From: Mucilaginibacter robiniae
Lineage (GTDB): Bacteria; Bacteroidota; Bacteroidia; Sphingobacteriales; Sphingobacteriaceae
Length of the DNA stretch: 64,000 nt
Assembly: GCF_012849215.1 (NCBI RefSeq)
Contig: NZ_CP051682.1
Location: 3,410,001 to 3,474,000, forward strand
Reading direction: 5' to 3'
Shown here: in pieces, positions 62,758 through 64,000 of the stretch
How positions within the stretch are numbered: the first letter of the stretch is position 1
How the letters are laid out: the number at the start of each line of letters is the position of its first letter
Position numbers and translations under genes: made by a program
Notes under the pieces: model-generated
Told to the model about the DNA's origin: nothing
The model's database searches: none
Seen by the model: only the letters and a program-made list of their open reading frames with translations

Positions 62758-64000
62758 TTAGTCATAACGATTTGCAGGTATGCCTTTGTCTGAAAAAATA
62801 TAACGATCAGTAGCCTGAGCATTCTTTTTCCATTTGGATGAATACTTGCGCTCACTTGTACTATCAGGAGCTTGAAAAGCATGAAGAGGAACGGCCTCGC
62901 TTACAATTTGTGAACTGGTACTTTTACTGGCAGCTGGCATATGGTGGTACATGATACTGCCTATAGTTTTTCTGTTCTTATACTGTTTGTAGTAGTTTAG
63001 GGTCATCAAACCTACCTGATACTTATAATTTTTATAATTGATAGCATTTTTTGTCAAAGGGCTTATGAATACTTGGCCAAAATCTTCAGGTTTATAGCGG
63101 TTCAGTTCGGTATTATCTACATGCTTGTCATCAATCCACAAACCATAAGTATGTGCATCAAGCCATGCGTTTAGTTGCTTTTGAGTAGGGGCGATTCGAG
63201 GTGCTTTAGGTGGAGGTAATATAAAGCCTATTTCTTGATTCCGCTGCTGAGTACGGCTCATCTGCTTAAATATTTGTTCCATTCGGTTGCGGGCAGCTGA
63301 AGGTTGCTGATCTTGGCTGTGATTCATTTGTCCTTTTTTATACACCGATTGATATTGCTTTGCAAGTTTGGTGTATTCTTCCAATAACACATTTGATACA
63401 CCTTTTTGAGTACAAGGGTAACCTTTTAAAAGCTTTTCGTTAATAGGCTCGGTTGTTTGCAGGGTTACATTACTTAATGTACTGTAGTGTTTGGTTGCCT
63501 GTTGCTTTTTGCCGGTTGGGAGCTGTTGCATAGCTTCAGTTTTAATGCAAAATAACAGTGTAGCTGTAGCAATTACAGGTACCATGGCCACTCTGGTCAG
63601 CCAGGCCTGAGTGGCAGAAGTTTTTTTAGTCATCATAATTAATCGTTGTTTAGTTATAGAATAATTGAATTGACTGGTGAGGTTTAAGCTTGGGGTTTGA
63701 TAAGCTTTATTAAGCAGCAGGTGCTGATAAGCAACTGTGTTGTAATTATAACTAAGTACGGTTGCGTCAGCTATAAACTCATGATTTAGCTGTATGGCAT
63801 TTCGGTATAGCCATAAAATTGGGTTAAACCAACAAGCAAGCTGAATCAGTTCTAATAAGATAATATCGGCAGAGTGATATTGCTGAACATGGGCTAGTTC
63901 GTGCTGCAATATAGCAGGCTCAATTTGGTTGCTGTGATAGTCATGCTGATTTAAGAAGATGTAATGGAAAAAACTGTGAGGCATTAAAGGTTTAGCCATC
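62758..64000 (-). CDS. M56-family (BlaR1-like) metallopeptidase, 5' partial
   Basis: The C-terminal 413 residues of an M56 peptidase; the N-terminus lies beyond the window. The zinc motif HELAHVQQYHSAD is near the visible start, then a loop and helix (NPILWLYRNAIQLNHEFIAD, the downstream HE...D segment), and one membrane helix (MVPVIATATLLFCI). The remaining 250 residues are basic and low in known motifs. BlaR1-type sensors usually work with a BlaI/MecI repressor encoded beside them; none is in the window, so it may lie upstream outside it. The function (antibiotic sensing or envelope proteolysis) is open. Confidence 0.85.
   Translation of the reverse strand, partial: MAKPLMPHSFFHYIFLNQHDYHSNQIEPAILQHELAHVQQYHSADIILLELIQLACWFNPILWLYRNAIQLNHEFIADATVLSYNYNTVAYQHLLLNKAYQTPSLNLTSQFNYSITKQRLIMMTKKTSATQAWLTRVAMVPVIATATLLFCIKTEAMQQLPTGKKQQATKHYSTLSNVTLQTTEPINEKLLKGYPCTQKGVSNVLLEEYTKLAKQYQSVYKKGQMNHSQDQQPSAARNRMEQIFKQMSRTQQRNQEIGFILPPPKAPRIAPTQKQLNAWLDAHTYGLWIDDKHVDNTELNRYKPEDFGQVFISPLTKNAINYKNYKYQVGLMTLNYYKQYKNRKTIGSIMYHHMPAASKSTSSQIVSEAVPLHAFQAPDSTSERKYSSKWKKNAQATDRYIFSDKGIPANRYD

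Overview
The window looks like chromosome from a Bacteroidota bacterium of the Sphingobacteriaceae, most like Mucilaginibacter or Pedobacter. The evidence is the protein set (outer-membrane receptors with carboxypeptidase-type N-terminal domains, DUF5686, MG2/TonB-plug proteins, TMEM175, a DACNV-type cyclase), TAnnTTTG -7 promoter boxes, few Shine-Dalgarno sequences and moderately AT-rich coding. The genus is inferred. No rRNA, tRNA, CRISPR array or intact insertion sequence was found.

Layout. 1-1011: end of rplY (L25/CTC) and pth. 1185-12799: envelope and accessory genes, namely a TonB-type receptor, an ArsC/Spx-like protein, an M1 peptidase, small exported proteins, a cysteine-less isochorismatase homologue, DUF1028, DUF72 and a PAS protein with a histidine-kinase dimerisation segment but no ATPase domain. 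13089-16652: rpsL-rpsG-fusA-rpsJ, closed by a strong terminator after rpsJ and followed by an FtsX/MacB-type permease instead of rplC. 19421-28415: a proline-rich membrane protein, a prephenate dehydrogenase that resembles fungal Tyr1, a small XRE regulator, a DACNV-type diadenylate cyclase homologue, a fluoride-type CLC antiporter behind a fluoride riboswitch, a large exported protein of unknown function, two receiver-only response regulators and a LutC-like protein. 28470-34977: ftsH and rsfS, divergent from a birA-dsbD(alpha)-dsbD-pfkA operon.

35163-40290: rpsP-rimM-trmD and rplS, with a second FtsX-type permease inserted between trmD and rplS. 40291-41334 is a graveyard: an SDR N-terminus, a two-helix ORF with an internal amber codon, a possible transporter fragment, the C-terminus of an IS110-like transposase and a compact cluster of nested inverted repeats. 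41335-52597: an MG2/TonB-plug protein, dcd, a PPTase-lipB-GDSL lipoprotein operon, dapA, a DUF5686 protein and ligA. 52804-57362: TetR plus a thioredoxin-reductase-like flavoprotein, TMEM175, and a class I aldolase/PfkB-kinase pair. 57363-60112: an AT-rich pair (DUF2142 membrane protein and GT2 glycosyltransferase). 60113-64000: TauE/SafE plus DUF1634, an alpha/beta hydrolase and a truncated M56 (BlaR1-like) peptidase.

How the genes work together. The core is translation (L25, Pth, S12, S7, EF-G, S10, S16, RimM, TrmD, L19, RsfS) plus glycolysis (PfkA, PfkB-type kinase, class I aldolase). Accessory genes sit between these blocks. The best candidates for follow-up are the fluoride riboswitch with its apparent start-codon-masking helix, the fungal-like prephenate dehydrogenase, the variant DAC protein, and the two ribosomal operons broken by the same kind of permease.
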